DNA of 7,915 nt from JAZNOL01 sp045580815 (GCA_045580815.1 JAZNOL010000050.1:1-7915), one strand, 5' to 3'; positions 1 through 5,690 are shown, counted from the first letter of the stretch. The notes: generated by a model from the letters alone, not told the origin. A program made the numbers and translations.

Positions 1-59
1 GTTAGAACGCCAGCCTGTCACGCTGGAGGTCATGAGTTCGAGCCTCATTCGGGTCGCCA
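1..59 (+). tRNA. tRNA-Asp (anticodon GTC), 5' end outside the window
   Basis: The 3' part of a tRNA. The anticodon stem CCAGC/GCTGG (10-14, 22-26) encloses a 7-base loop with anticodon GTC at 17-19. The T arm ATGAG-TTCGAGC-CTCAT follows, then the acceptor strand TCGGGTC, discriminator G and an encoded CCA at 57-59. The 5' acceptor strand and most of the D arm lie before base 1. It is the first of four tRNA genes in a row on this strand. Confidence 0.95.
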
Positions 60-65
60 ATACTT

Positions 66-141
66 GCCTCTGTAGCTCAGTTGGTAGAGCAGGGGACTGA
101 AAATCCCCGTGTCGATGGTTCGATTCCGTCCGGAGGCACCA
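66..141 (+). tRNA. tRNA-Phe (anticodon GAA)
   Basis: Complete 76-base cloverleaf. Acceptor GCCTCTG (66-72) pairs with CGGAGGC (131-137), followed by discriminator A and encoded CCA (139-141). The D arm contains AGCTCAGTTGGTAGAGC. The anticodon stem GGGGA/TCCCC holds a loop with GAA at 99-101. The T loop reads TTCGATT. Only six bases separate it from the tRNA-Asp, so the two are probably co-transcribed. Confidence 0.97.
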
Positions 142-236
142 TTTTGGCTTTTAAAGTCAGAAAGGTGCTCGGAAATCGGAATTGCACGGAGCAAAATTAA
201 ATTGCGAAGTACATGGCAGTTTGGAAAAATTTATAT

Positions 237-311
237 GCGGGAGTGGCTCAGTGGTAGAGCGTCACCTTGCCAAGGTGAACGTCGCGAGTTCGAATCTCGT
301 CTTCCGCTCCA
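237..311 (+). tRNA. tRNA-Gly (anticodon GCC)
   Basis: Complete 75-base tRNA. Acceptor GCGGGAG (237-243) pairs with CTTCCGC (301-307), then discriminator T and encoded CCA (309-311). The anticodon stem TCACC/GGTGA holds a loop with GCC at 269-271. The T arm contains GTTCGAATC. The 95-base spacer from tRNA-Phe shows no terminator or convincing promoter. A strong hairpin terminator follows at once. Confidence 0.97.
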
Positions 312-314
312 TTT

Positions 315-344
315 ACAAAAGACGCAAGCATTTGCGTCTTTTGT
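315..344 (+). terminator. Rho-independent terminator after tRNA-Gly
   Basis: A perfect 13-bp inverted repeat, ACAAAAGACGCAA (315-327) and TTGCGTCTTTTGT (332-344), with a 4-base GCAT loop. The A-tract on one side and T-tract on the other make it usable in both directions. It starts three bases after the CCA end of tRNA-Gly. Confidence 0.85.
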
Positions 345-361
345 ATTAAATAACTTAATAT

Positions 362-435
362 GGCACCATAGCCAAGTGGTAAGGCAGAGGTCTGCAACAC
401 CTTTACCCCCAGTTCAAGTCTGGGTGGTGCCTCCA
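362..435 (+). tRNA. tRNA-Cys (anticodon GCA)
   Basis: Complete 74-base tRNA. Acceptor GGCACCA (362-368) pairs with TGGTGCC (425-431), then discriminator T and encoded CCA (433-435). The anticodon loop contains GCA at 394-396. The T arm contains AGTTCAAGTCT. Last gene of the cluster. It lies between two terminators, so it may have its own transcription start or depend on readthrough. Confidence 0.97.
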
Positions 436-438
436 AGG

Positions 439-477
439 AAAATAGCGGTTTTCAGGGTTTTGAGAATCGCTATTTTT
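439..477 (+). terminator. Rho-independent terminator after tRNA-Cys
   Basis: Stem AAAATAGCG (439-447) pairs with CGCTATTTT (468-476). An extended, partly paired interior (GTTTTC against TGAGAAT) closes around a small loop, and the right arm runs into a short T-tract. Confidence 0.8.
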
Positions 478-485
478 GTATCACG

Positions 486-522
486 AAAAAGCGAGCCGAA
501 ATCCGGCTTGCTTTACTTTTTT
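486..522 (+). terminator. Second tandem terminator after tRNA-Cys
   Basis: Stem GCGAGCCG (491-498) pairs with CGGCTTGC (504-511), including one G-T pair, around the loop AAATC. It is preceded by an A-run and followed by a T-rich tract ending near 522. With the hairpin at 439-477 it doubly insulates the tRNA cluster from the accessory module downstream. Its left flank AAAAAGCGAGCC recurs at 2138-2149, beyond that module. Confidence 0.75.
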
Positions 523-532
523 CTTCAAAATA

Positions 533-561
533 TTGACAAACATTGCATGGTATTGTATAAT
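533..561 (+). promoter_or_regulatory. Consensus housekeeping promoter upstream of the Rhs remnant
   Basis: TTGACA at 533-538 and TATAAT at 556-561 are both perfect consensus hexamers, with a 17-base spacer. The expected start point is near 568. It lies after the tRNA terminators and points into the truncated Rhs reading frame, which opens after a stop codon at 567-569. It could drive the toxin and immunity genes, but no good start codon or ribosome binding site follows closely. Confidence 0.75.
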
Positions 562-569
562 CAAATTAG

Positions 570-689
570 GAAACAACAACCTATACCTACGGTCACGACC
601 TTATTGACCGTCGTAAAAACAACGAATCCCGTGACTATTTTGCATATTATTCTCATGACTACCACGGAAATGTAGCGAATGTAATATCC
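570..689 (+). pseudogene. In-frame remnant of Rhs core upstream of the first usable start
   Basis: The reading frame of the Rhs gene continues upstream of its first possible start (TTG at 690) to a TAG at 567-569. It translates as typical Rhs/YD-repeat core, with stretches such as TYTYGHDLIDRR, YFAYYSHDYHGNVANV and the following YNYDAFGN. There is no ATG, GTG or TTG in frame in this stretch, so the parent gene has lost its 5' part here. The stop codon and promoter immediately before it mark the junction with unrelated DNA. Confidence 0.75.
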
Positions 690-1595
690 TTGTCTGCTTT
701 GCAAAACAGTTACAACTACGATGCATTCGGAAACAGCACCGACTTAGTAACCTCGCAAACCTACAACCCCTTTGAATACTGTGGCGAATATGTCGATGGC
801 GAAACAGGATTTCTTTATCTGCGTAACCGTTACTATGACCCATCAATCGGAAGATTCATTACCGAAGACCCCGCTAAAGACGGACTGAATTGGTATGTGT
901 ATTGTAATAGCGACCCGGTGAATTATATCGATCCTCTGGGGTTAGAGGGTAAGAGATATTATATAGTTGTATTCGCGGGGATTAATACAAATATCGGAAA
1001 CTTTGAACATGTAGGAAAAAATATCGAAAAACATCTCTTGGATGAAAATTCGGATAATATGGTTAATTATATAACGATATATCCGTATGATAACTCTATA
1101 TCTGGAGATGCGGTAGACGATACTATACAGGTTGGACGAAATGCGTATGAATTAAGTGGTAATTCTGTGACATATATGGCTGACCAAGTAAAAGAAGGCT
1201 ATAATGGTGAAGATTACATACATTTCGTGGGGTATAGCGGCGGAGGTGTTGCGGCGAGTAAAACAGCAGAAAAACTTGAACAAAACGGATGGAAACCCAG
1301 TGTTAGTACTGTTGTCCGCTTGGGCTCTCCAAAACTATACGTTCGGTGGAACTGGTGGAGCAAAAGAACGGTAGATATAGCATGTCCCGGAGACGCTATA
1401 TCGCTAATAAAAATGCCACGAGGATTTTTAAATATATCTGCTCCCAGGAAAACAATTAACGGTCTAAAATACGATATATTGAATCCGGCAGATGCCCATA
1501 TGTCCTATTTCAGACAAGGGGAACGCTATGCCGATAAAGGCGGAGTCGAAAATATAACTAAAACTACATCATTAATCGTCAGAAGTTTTAAGTAG
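690..1595 (+). CDS. 5'-truncated Rhs protein: core end plus predicted lipase-type toxin tip
   Basis: Rhs proteins are large YD-repeat shells that carry a variable C-terminal toxin, used in contact-dependent competition. Here only the end of the core survives. Residues 1-85 include LRNRYYDPSIGRF and the PxxxxDPxGL cleavage/border motif (P76, D81-P82, G84-L85). The tip, residues 86-301, has a lipase-like layout: HFVGYSGGG with Ser183 as nucleophile in a GxSxG elbow, LGSPK at 211-215 (compare the GSPR step of class 3 lipases), CPGD with Asp235, and DAH with His270 near the end. These would form a Ser-Asp-His triad; this is inference from motif order. No signal peptide is present. The 690 start is a TTG without a clear ribosome binding site, so expression of this fragment is doubtful and it may be a silent cassette. 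The next gene is 8 bases away and is the likely immunity gene. The tip is richer in AT and ATA codons than the core. Confidence 0.8.
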   Translation: MSALQNSYNYDAFGNSTDLVTSQTYNPFEYCGEYVDGETGFLYLRNRYYDPSIGRFITEDPAKDGLNWYVYCNSDPVNYIDPLGLEGKRYYIVVFAGINTNIGNFEHVGKNIEKHLLDENSDNMVNYITIYPYDNSISGDAVDDTIQVGRNAYELSGNSVTYMADQVKEGYNGEDYIHFVGYSGGGVAASKTAEKLEQNGWKPSVSTVVRLGSPKLYVRWNWWSKRTVDIACPGDAISLIKMPRGFLNISAPRKTINGLKYDILNPADAHMSYFRQGERYADKGGVENITKTTSLIVRSFK

Positions 1596-1603
1596 GTGAT
1601 AAA

Positions 1604-2122
1604 ATGAAGAAAGCAGTGATTATTTGCATATCTTTTGTTTTGATAATCATATTGTGGTTTATATACTTTAGATATTTACCAAATCAAGATAATAGCACGA
1701 TATCGGAGGCTCAATTGAAAAGTAATATAAATTCCATCGCTCGAAAATATTCAAATATGTTTACAAGATGCATAATAAAAGAAAAAGATGAATATATTAC
1801 TAATGATAATCAACGAGCTATTGATATATACGGTGCGGCAAGTATATTCATAAACACTGAACCAAGCGAGATTTACGGGATATTCGAGTGTTGGATGTTT
1901 CTAAAAGACAAAAAACTGCCGTATGATGTGGTAGCAATCTGTTGGAGTTACAACAGTGGTGGTTTAGATAACACATTGACACAATATACCACAATTACGA
2001 AATCGGAGTTTGAAGATATATACAATAGGGTAAATGTTAGTGGATTAGATAGAGAGCAAGCAGCACGGAAAATTGCTGATGTGTGGATGTCCGAAACAGG
2101 ATATGTAAAAGAACAATCTTAA
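1604..2122 (+). CDS. Membrane-anchored protein, putative immunity protein for the Rhs tip
   Basis: I do not recognise the family. The 172-residue product begins with MKK and a single hydrophobic segment at about residues 4-23 (AVIICISFVLIIILWFIYF), with no lipobox, so it should be an N-terminally anchored protein with its body outside the cytoplasm. The body (about 30-172) is mixed alpha/beta-like and ends in a charged helix. The ATG has a ribosome binding site (AGGTGA) that overlaps the TAG of the toxin gene, implying translational coupling. Position directly after an Rhs tip, small size and AT-rich composition fit an immunity gene. An outward-facing body would suit protection against a lipase acting at the membrane surface. 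The function is inferred from context only. Confidence 0.75.
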   Translation: MKKAVIICISFVLIIILWFIYFRYLPNQDNSTISEAQLKSNINSIARKYSNMFTRCIIKEKDEYITNDNQRAIDIYGAASIFINTEPSEIYGIFECWMFLKDKKLPYDVVAICWSYNSGGLDNTLTQYTTITKSEFEDIYNRVNVSGLDREQAARKIADVWMSETGYVKEQS

Positions 2123-2248
2123 ACAACAAACACATAAAAAAAGCGAGCCTAATTTCGGCAACCGTAGCGGTATTTTCTGCCCAAATCAACCCCGCCTAAA
2201 ATTCCATAAAAATTACTATCAAAACAACACCATAAAATAAGCCAAAAA
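2123..2248. other. Non-coding spacer with a half-terminator copy
   Basis: No gene recognised. An A-run followed by GCGAGCC at 2136-2149 repeats the left arm of the terminator at 486-522 (12 shared bases, AAAAAGCGAGCC), but a matching right arm is degraded or absent (TTTCGGCAACC follows). The rest is AT-rich with scattered C-runs. Confidence 0.5.
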
Positions 2249-2276
2249 AAGACCGCATTGTTTGATGCGGTCTTAA
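2249..2276 (+). terminator. Rho-independent terminator after the toxin/immunity module
   Basis: Perfect 10-bp stem AAGACCGCAT (2249-2258) and ATGCGGTCTT (2265-2274) with loop TGTTTG. It has a run of seven A on the left and a short T/AT tract on the right. It ends transcription of the Rhs-tip/immunity pair and may also work on the other strand, where the A-run becomes a T-run. Confidence 0.8.
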
Positions 2277-2355
2277 ATATATGATTGGCGCCTCAAGGCG
2301 TGAAAATAAACAATCCCCCTATATAACGGTGAACAAATCCAGTAAAAACGGACAA

Positions 2356-2384
2356 TTGAAAAAAACACCCTCCTATGGTATAAT
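2356..2384 (+). promoter_or_regulatory. Promoter-like sequence facing the palindrome
   Basis: TTGAAA at 2356-2361 and TATAAT at 2379-2384 with a 17-base spacer. The predicted start falls at about 2390, the first base of the 45-bp palindrome, so a transcript would begin with that hairpin. No clear forward gene follows. A GGGGGG tract before ATG at 2446 could start a short frame, but this runs antisense into the SDR gene. Confidence 0.5.
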
Positions 2385-2389
2385 AGAAA

Positions 2390-2434
2390 TGAACTGCACC
2401 AGTTTGTGTGGACAGCACAAACTGGTGCAGTTCA
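2390..2434. repeat. 45-bp palindrome with TG...CA ends, IS3/IS150-like end remnant or terminator
   Basis: Arms of 19 bp, TGAACTGCACCAGTTTGTG (2390-2408) and its exact reverse complement (2416-2434), flank the 7-base centre TGGACAG. The outer TG/CA ends and the TGAACTGCACC...TGGACA order resemble, from memory, the terminal inverted repeats of IS150-group IS3-family elements. It could be two IS ends brought together after loss of the transposase. No matching short target duplication is seen beside it. It also sits 22 bases past the stop of the minus-strand SDR gene and could act as its terminator, although the T-tract on that side is weak. Confidence 0.65.
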
Positions 2435-2455
2435 ATATCGGGGGGATGTATTTTT

Positions 2456-3232
2456 TTATTCATAAATTATCGGATAAAGCTGAACGGTGTTTCCACCGTC
2501 CACAACAAGCTCTGCACCTGTTGTGTTGCGTGCGTGCGACGCAAAATACCATGCCGCATCCGCCACATCTGCTCCTACGGCAACGTCTCTTATGGGCGTG
2601 AACCGTGAGGGTACATTTTTATAAAATTCGGGGTTTTTTTCCCATCTGTCGGTGCGAATCATGCCGGGCAATACTGCATTAACACGGATATTATATTTTC
2701 CCCAGTCAACCGCCATGGCACGCATCATTCCAAGCTGACCGCTTTTTGATGCGCTGTATGCAATTCTGTCAGGAATAGCACGGTATGCGGTGTTTGAGTT
2801 GATAAATATTATGTTTCCGCCGCCATTTTCTTTCATTCGCAATGCGGCGTGCTCGCAAAGGCAGTAGTTCCAGGTTATGTTTGTGTTGATAACACGCATA
2901 AAATCTGTCAGCGGATTTTCAAACGCCGCCATTCCAAGCCCCTGGTCAGCTGCATTGAGGATAAGTGTTTCTATAAAAATCCCCTTGCTGTCAAGAGAAT
3001 CAAACAGCTCGTCAACAGATTTTTCGTCAACTGTCCGCTCGTCAAGCAGCGAATCTATGTGATAGCCGATAATCTGCACATCGGGGAATTTTTCTCTGTA
3101 AATTTTTTCTGCCGCATGAACTTTTTCGGCGTTTCTGCCGGTAAACACAACGTTCCAGCCTTCACCGGCAAATTTTTCAACTATGGCAACACCGGTGTTT
3201 ATGCAAGCACCGGTAACAAGTGCTGTTTTCAT
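2456..3232 (-). CDS. Short-chain dehydrogenase/reductase (SDR), classical type
   Basis: NAD(P)-dependent oxidoreductase of 258 residues, usual for classical cytosolic SDRs. The Rossmann start MKTALVTGACINTG has TG at 7-8, but the usual TGxxxGxG is altered to TGxxxxTG. NAAD is at 93-96 in place of NNAG. Asn118, Ser146, Tyr159 and Lys163 (YSASK) form the catalytic tetrad. NAVLPGMIRTD at 185-195 is the typical post-catalytic segment, and ELVVDGG near the end is the usual C-terminal motif. The ATG at 3232 was chosen because the Rossmann motif begins right there and AAGGATGGTG lies just upstream; the longer frame adds a non-homologous leader inside the previous gene. It follows the dehydratase gene by 13 bases. 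The substrate is not visible; by context a sugar, aldonate or uronate. Last gene of the minus-strand set. Confidence 0.92.
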   Translation of the reverse strand: MKTALVTGACINTGVAIVEKFAGEGWNVVFTGRNAEKVHAAEKIYREKFPDVQIIGYHIDSLLDERTVDEKSVDELFDSLDSKGIFIETLILNAADQGLGMAAFENPLTDFMRVINTNITWNYCLCEHAALRMKENGGGNIIFINSNTAYRAIPDRIAYSASKSGQLGMMRAMAVDWGKYNIRVNAVLPGMIRTDRWEKNPEFYKNVPSRFTPIRDVAVGADVADAAWYFASHARNTTGAELVVDGGNTVQLYPIIYE

Positions 3233-3245
3233 ATTTTCACCATCC

Positions 3246-4406
3246 TTAAAAATAAAACTGTGTTTTAGCCGGGCGGATGTCGGTGAGTGCACCTGTATAA
3301 TGGCGGAGTGTATGCACCTGATAGGGGTGTTTCAAGCACTCTTCTTCATTAATTTCAATGCCAAGCCCCGGTTTGTCGGGGATTGTCATATAACCGTCTT
3401 TATATTCAAGATTTTCATCGGTAACATCTCCTCGCCACTCAACATCGCTGTACATAATTTCCAAAATACAGAAATTGGGACAGCTTGCCGCCAGCTGCAA
3501 CGTTGCCGCATTGGCAACAGGACCCGATGGATTGTGCGGTGCAAAGCCGATATAACGGCATTCTGCCTCGGCAGCAATCTTTTTAAGCTCAGAAATACCG
3601 CCTGCGTGTGAAATGTCGGGCTGAATATAATCCGCCGCCATTTTGTCAAACATATGCTTGTAATCCCAACGTGAATAAAGCCGTTCACCTGCGGAAATTG
3701 CCACGGGAGATTTGTCTTTGACGGCTTTGAGGGCATCAAGATTATCCGGCGGAACAGGCTCTTCAAACAGCATGGGTTTAAACTGTTCAAGCTCTTTTGC
3801 AATTTTTATGCCGGTGGGAATGTTAAACCGTCCGTGACCTTCAATAAGCAGGTCAACATCGTTTCCTACCGCATCACGCACAGCCGCCACGCAACGCAAA
3901 GCCTTGTCAAGCTCTTTGTTTGAAATTTCAAGATAATTTTTGCCGAAAGGATCCCATTTCATTGCGGTGATGCCTTTCTGCACAGCAATTTTGGCTTTTT
4001 CGCCAAACTCTTCAGGCTCTTTTGCACCGGCAAACCAGCCGTTTACATAAATGCGTACCTTGTCGTGAACTTTTCCGCCAAGGAGCTGATAAACAGGGGT
4101 GTTTAAGAATTTGCCCAAAATATCCCAAAGTGCCGTTTCAACGGCAGAAAGTGCACTCATCAGCACAGGTCCGCCTCGCCAGTAAGCATCACGGTAAATG
4201 CTGTGCCAGTGCTGTTCAATGTTTAAAGGATTTTTGCCCACAAGGTATTCCTTAATGTGTTCAACTGCACCGAAAAGTGCCTTTTCTTTGTATTCAAGCG
4301 TGGCTTCGCCAACGCCGGTTATGCCCTCGTCGGTGTAGACCTTTACAAACACCCAGTTGGTGCGGAAACAGTCTACCGCAAAGGTTTTTATGTCTGTAAC
4401 TTTCAT
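3246..4406 (-). CDS. Enolase-superfamily sugar-acid dehydratase (mandelate racemase group, galactonate dehydratase-like)
   Basis: Expected to remove water from an aldonic or related sugar acid, giving a 2-keto-3-deoxy acid, in the cytoplasm with Mg2+. The 386-residue length matches the family. N-terminal capping domain about 1-120, then the barrel: KWDPFG with Lys150 and Asp152, EGHGRF with Glu189 and His191, FEEP with Glu215/Glu216, AGER with Glu241, QPDISH with Asp264 and His267, and APHNPSG with His291. Glu189, Glu215 and Glu241 are the likely metal ligands; His191 and His291 the likely acid/base pair, as in galactonate dehydratase DgoD. DgoD-type enzymes carry Asp at the first ligand position, so substrate is uncertain; a cycloisomerase acting on an anhydro-sugar acid is an alternative. 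The ATG at 4406 has AAAGGGGA upstream and starts the family-typical MKVTDIKTF; the longer frame runs into repeat DNA. It is preceded by a 462-base repeat-filled gap and is co-directional with the SDR gene. Confidence 0.93.
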   Translation of the reverse strand: MKVTDIKTFAVDCFRTNWVFVKVYTDEGITGVGEATLEYKEKALFGAVEHIKEYLVGKNPLNIEQHWHSIYRDAYWRGGPVLMSALSAVETALWDILGKFLNTPVYQLLGGKVHDKVRIYVNGWFAGAKEPEEFGEKAKIAVQKGITAMKWDPFGKNYLEISNKELDKALRCVAAVRDAVGNDVDLLIEGHGRFNIPTGIKIAKELEQFKPMLFEEPVPPDNLDALKAVKDKSPVAISAGERLYSRWDYKHMFDKMAADYIQPDISHAGGISELKKIAAEAECRYIGFAPHNPSGPVANAATLQLAASCPNFCILEIMYSDVEWRGDVTDENLEYKDGYMTIPDKPGLGIEINEEECLKHPYQVHTLRHYTGALTDIRPAKTQFYF

Positions 4407-4488
4407 GTTGTTCCCCTTTGGTTTGTATTGTTCTATGGTTTTCTCCGGTGGAAAGTTTGTTGGTTTTTTGAGATTGTACGGTCTAAAG

Positions 4489-4608
4489 CCTCTCCTGTGT
4501 AAGGAGCGCGAAGCTCGCACGGTAGTGAATGACAATTCGGGGAATTGTCAGAGCCGTGCGCGGGCGAACCGCAGTGAGCTTAATTTGAGCAAATGCGAAA
4601 CGGAGAGG
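4489..4608. repeat. 120-bp palindromic intergenic element
   Basis: The ends are an inverted repeat, CCTCTCC (4489-4495) and GGAGAGG (4602-4608). Inside are nested pairs: CTCCT/AGGAG near the left end, CGCACGG (4516-4522) with CCGTGCG (4554-4560), and the central GACAATT (4531-4537) with AATTGTC (4543-4549). This is the layout of a short non-autonomous palindromic repeat. It has no credible coding content, although frames run through it. Confidence 0.65.
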
Positions 4609-4617
4609 TTGTAAATC

Positions 4618-4643
4618 GGAACGGTCACGGACCGTTCCCTACG
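4618..4643. repeat. Short palindromic repeat with CTACG tail (copy 1)
   Basis: GGAACGGTC (4618-4626) and GACCGTTCC (4630-4638), a perfect 9-bp stem with a 3-base loop, followed by CTACG. The same design, stem then CTACG, recurs at 4804-4830 with a different stem sequence, so these are covarying members of one repeat family. Confidence 0.6.
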
Positions 4644-4660
4644 GGGTTGTACAGTCCAGA

Positions 4661-4770
4661 GGCTTCTCCTTGAGGAGGAGCTGTCGAACGCAGTGAGACT
4701 GATGAGGTGTAGCTCGCAAAGCAAGCGTTATTTTCCTCATTATCCGTCAACTTTCGGTTGTTACCGCTTC
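4661..4770. repeat. TTGAGG...ATGAGGTG intergenic repeat, forward copy
   Basis: Starts with the hairpin CTCCTTGAGGAG and runs through CGAACGCAGTGAGACTG to ATGAGGTG at 4702-4709. ATGAGG (4702-4707) then pairs with CCTCAT (4735-4740), followed by a small CAAC/GTTG hairpin at about 4748-4760. The TTGAGG-to-ATGAGGTG layout recurs in opposite orientation at 5763-5807. No coding signal. The right edge is approximate. Confidence 0.5.
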
Positions 4771-4803
4771 GCCAAGACTTAAGTCACGCACGGCTTTGCA
4801 AAC

Positions 4804-4830
4804 GGGCGACCACACAGGGTCGCCCCTACG
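4804..4830. repeat. Short palindromic repeat with CTACG tail (copy 2)
   Basis: GGGCGACC (4804-4811) and GGTCGCCC (4818-4825), a perfect 8-bp stem with loop ACACAG, followed by CTACG. It lies about 45 bases past the stop of the minus-strand GH16 gene. It may serve as a processing or termination structure, but it has no T-tract. Confidence 0.6.
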
Positions 4831-4868
4831 ACCGTGTGAGCTTGGCACCCACAAGGGAAAAGGCTTTT

Positions 4869-5690
4869 TTACTTCACTATATCAAAAACTCTTACGTAAT
4901 CTACCAAAAATGTATCGCCTATTGCTTCAAATGCCGCTTTAACCGGCTTATGTGCTTCGTGACGGTAGCCGTCAACCTCTGTTGAAATCAGTATAAATTC
5001 GGGACGTTTTGAAATTGCAGTTTCTGTTCTGCCGTCCTCTTTGCCGTCTACATAAAATGTGTAGCCGGTTTCGTCCCACAAAACGCCGAAACGGTGATAC
5101 TTGGTTTTATCAAGCTCCATACCATTTCCTGTGGTAAAGCATTTGTTGTCAAGACCGTATCCGCCGGTAAACACATTGTGATGCACAATTTTTCCCGGCT
5201 TGAAGGATTCCATAATATCAATTTCAACGCCGGTTTCTGCCGGGTCAAGGGACGCACCGATGATGGGTGACTGCATCCAGAACGCACTCCACCAGCCGTC
5301 TTTTTGCTGCAAACGGCAACGACATTCAAAATATCCGTAGGTTTTTGTATAAAGATTTTCTTTCAGCTTGCCAATCTGCCATTGCAGGTCATCATCACCG
5401 AATTTGGTTTTCTGTACAGGCTCATCCATAAAATTATGACCCGTTTGAAGCTGCGAGGAAACAGGCATACCGTTTTCTTCAAGCATCGTAAAAACTGCGT
5501 TGCTGTTGCCGTCAAGAGTTACGCCCTTATCCGTCCATGCAGGATGGCGTTTGCCCATCATTGAAAGGCGGTAGTCCCATTTGGTGCGGTCAAGCTCGGT
5601 GCCGTCAAATTCGTCAGCCCAAACCAGTTTAAATTCTTTTCCGTCAGGAAGAAACGACGGTTCGTGATTTTCAACTTTGTATTCTTGCAT
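4869..5690 (-). CDS. Glycoside hydrolase family 16 protein, no signal peptide
   Basis: GH16 enzymes cut internal beta-1,3 or beta-1,4 bonds in glycans such as laminarin, lichenan, agar or porphyran, retaining the anomeric configuration. The 273-residue product is a single GH16 jelly-roll. KLVWADEFDG at 21-30 is the usual opening strand. The catalytic motif EIDIME has Glu156 as nucleophile, Asp158 as helper and Glu161 as acid/base; the extra Met before Glu161 is the beta-bulge form. Trp133-Trp134 in GWWSAFWM line the cleft, and DYVRVF near the end is typical. Most relatives are secreted with a signal peptide or carry binding modules. This one has neither and begins MQEYKVENHEPSF, so it is probably cytosolic and acts on imported oligosaccharides. 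The ATG at 5690 has a strong AAAGGAGA site 8 bases upstream; the longer frame would start within an intergenic repeat. Substrate cannot be fixed from sequence. Confidence 0.93.
   Translation of the reverse strand: MQEYKVENHEPSFLPDGKEFKLVWADEFDGTELDRTKWDYRLSMMGKRHPAWTDKGVTLDGNSNAVFTMLEENGMPVSSQLQTGHNFMDEPVQKTKFGDDDLQWQIGKLKENLYTKTYGYFECRCRLQQKDGWWSAFWMQSPIIGASLDPAETGVEIDIMESFKPGKIVHHNVFTGGYGLDNKCFTTGNGMELDKTKYHRFGVLWDETGYTFYVDGKEDGRTETAISKRPEFILISTEVDGYRHEAHKPVKAAFEAIGDTFLVDYVRVFDIVK

Noticed and set aside
142..236. Small RNA or fifth tRNA between tRNA-Phe and tRNA-Gly
   Set aside because: No cloverleaf, strong hairpin or promoter seen in these 95 bases.
109..675. Long forward frame of 188 codons at the left end
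   Set aside because: It runs through the tRNA-Phe, tRNA-Gly and tRNA-Cys genes and their terminators, then overlaps the Rhs remnant in another frame. No protein family resemblance.
2281..2601. Forward frame crossing the palindrome into the SDR 3' end
   Set aside because: Antisense shadow of the SDR gene plus palindrome; no recognisable domain. A short peptide from ATG 2446 after a G-run cannot be excluded but has no support.
3233..3292. Upstream extension of the SDR gene
   Set aside because: It would add a leader overlapping the end of the dehydratase gene. The Rossmann strand begins at the ATG at 3232, with a ribosome binding site in front.
4407..4535. Upstream extension of the dehydratase gene
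   Set aside because: The extra residues are encoded by repeat DNA. The family-typical start and a ribosome binding site are at 4406.
4489..4830. CRISPR array
   Set aside because: The repeats differ in sequence and length, spacing is irregular, and there are no uniform spacers.
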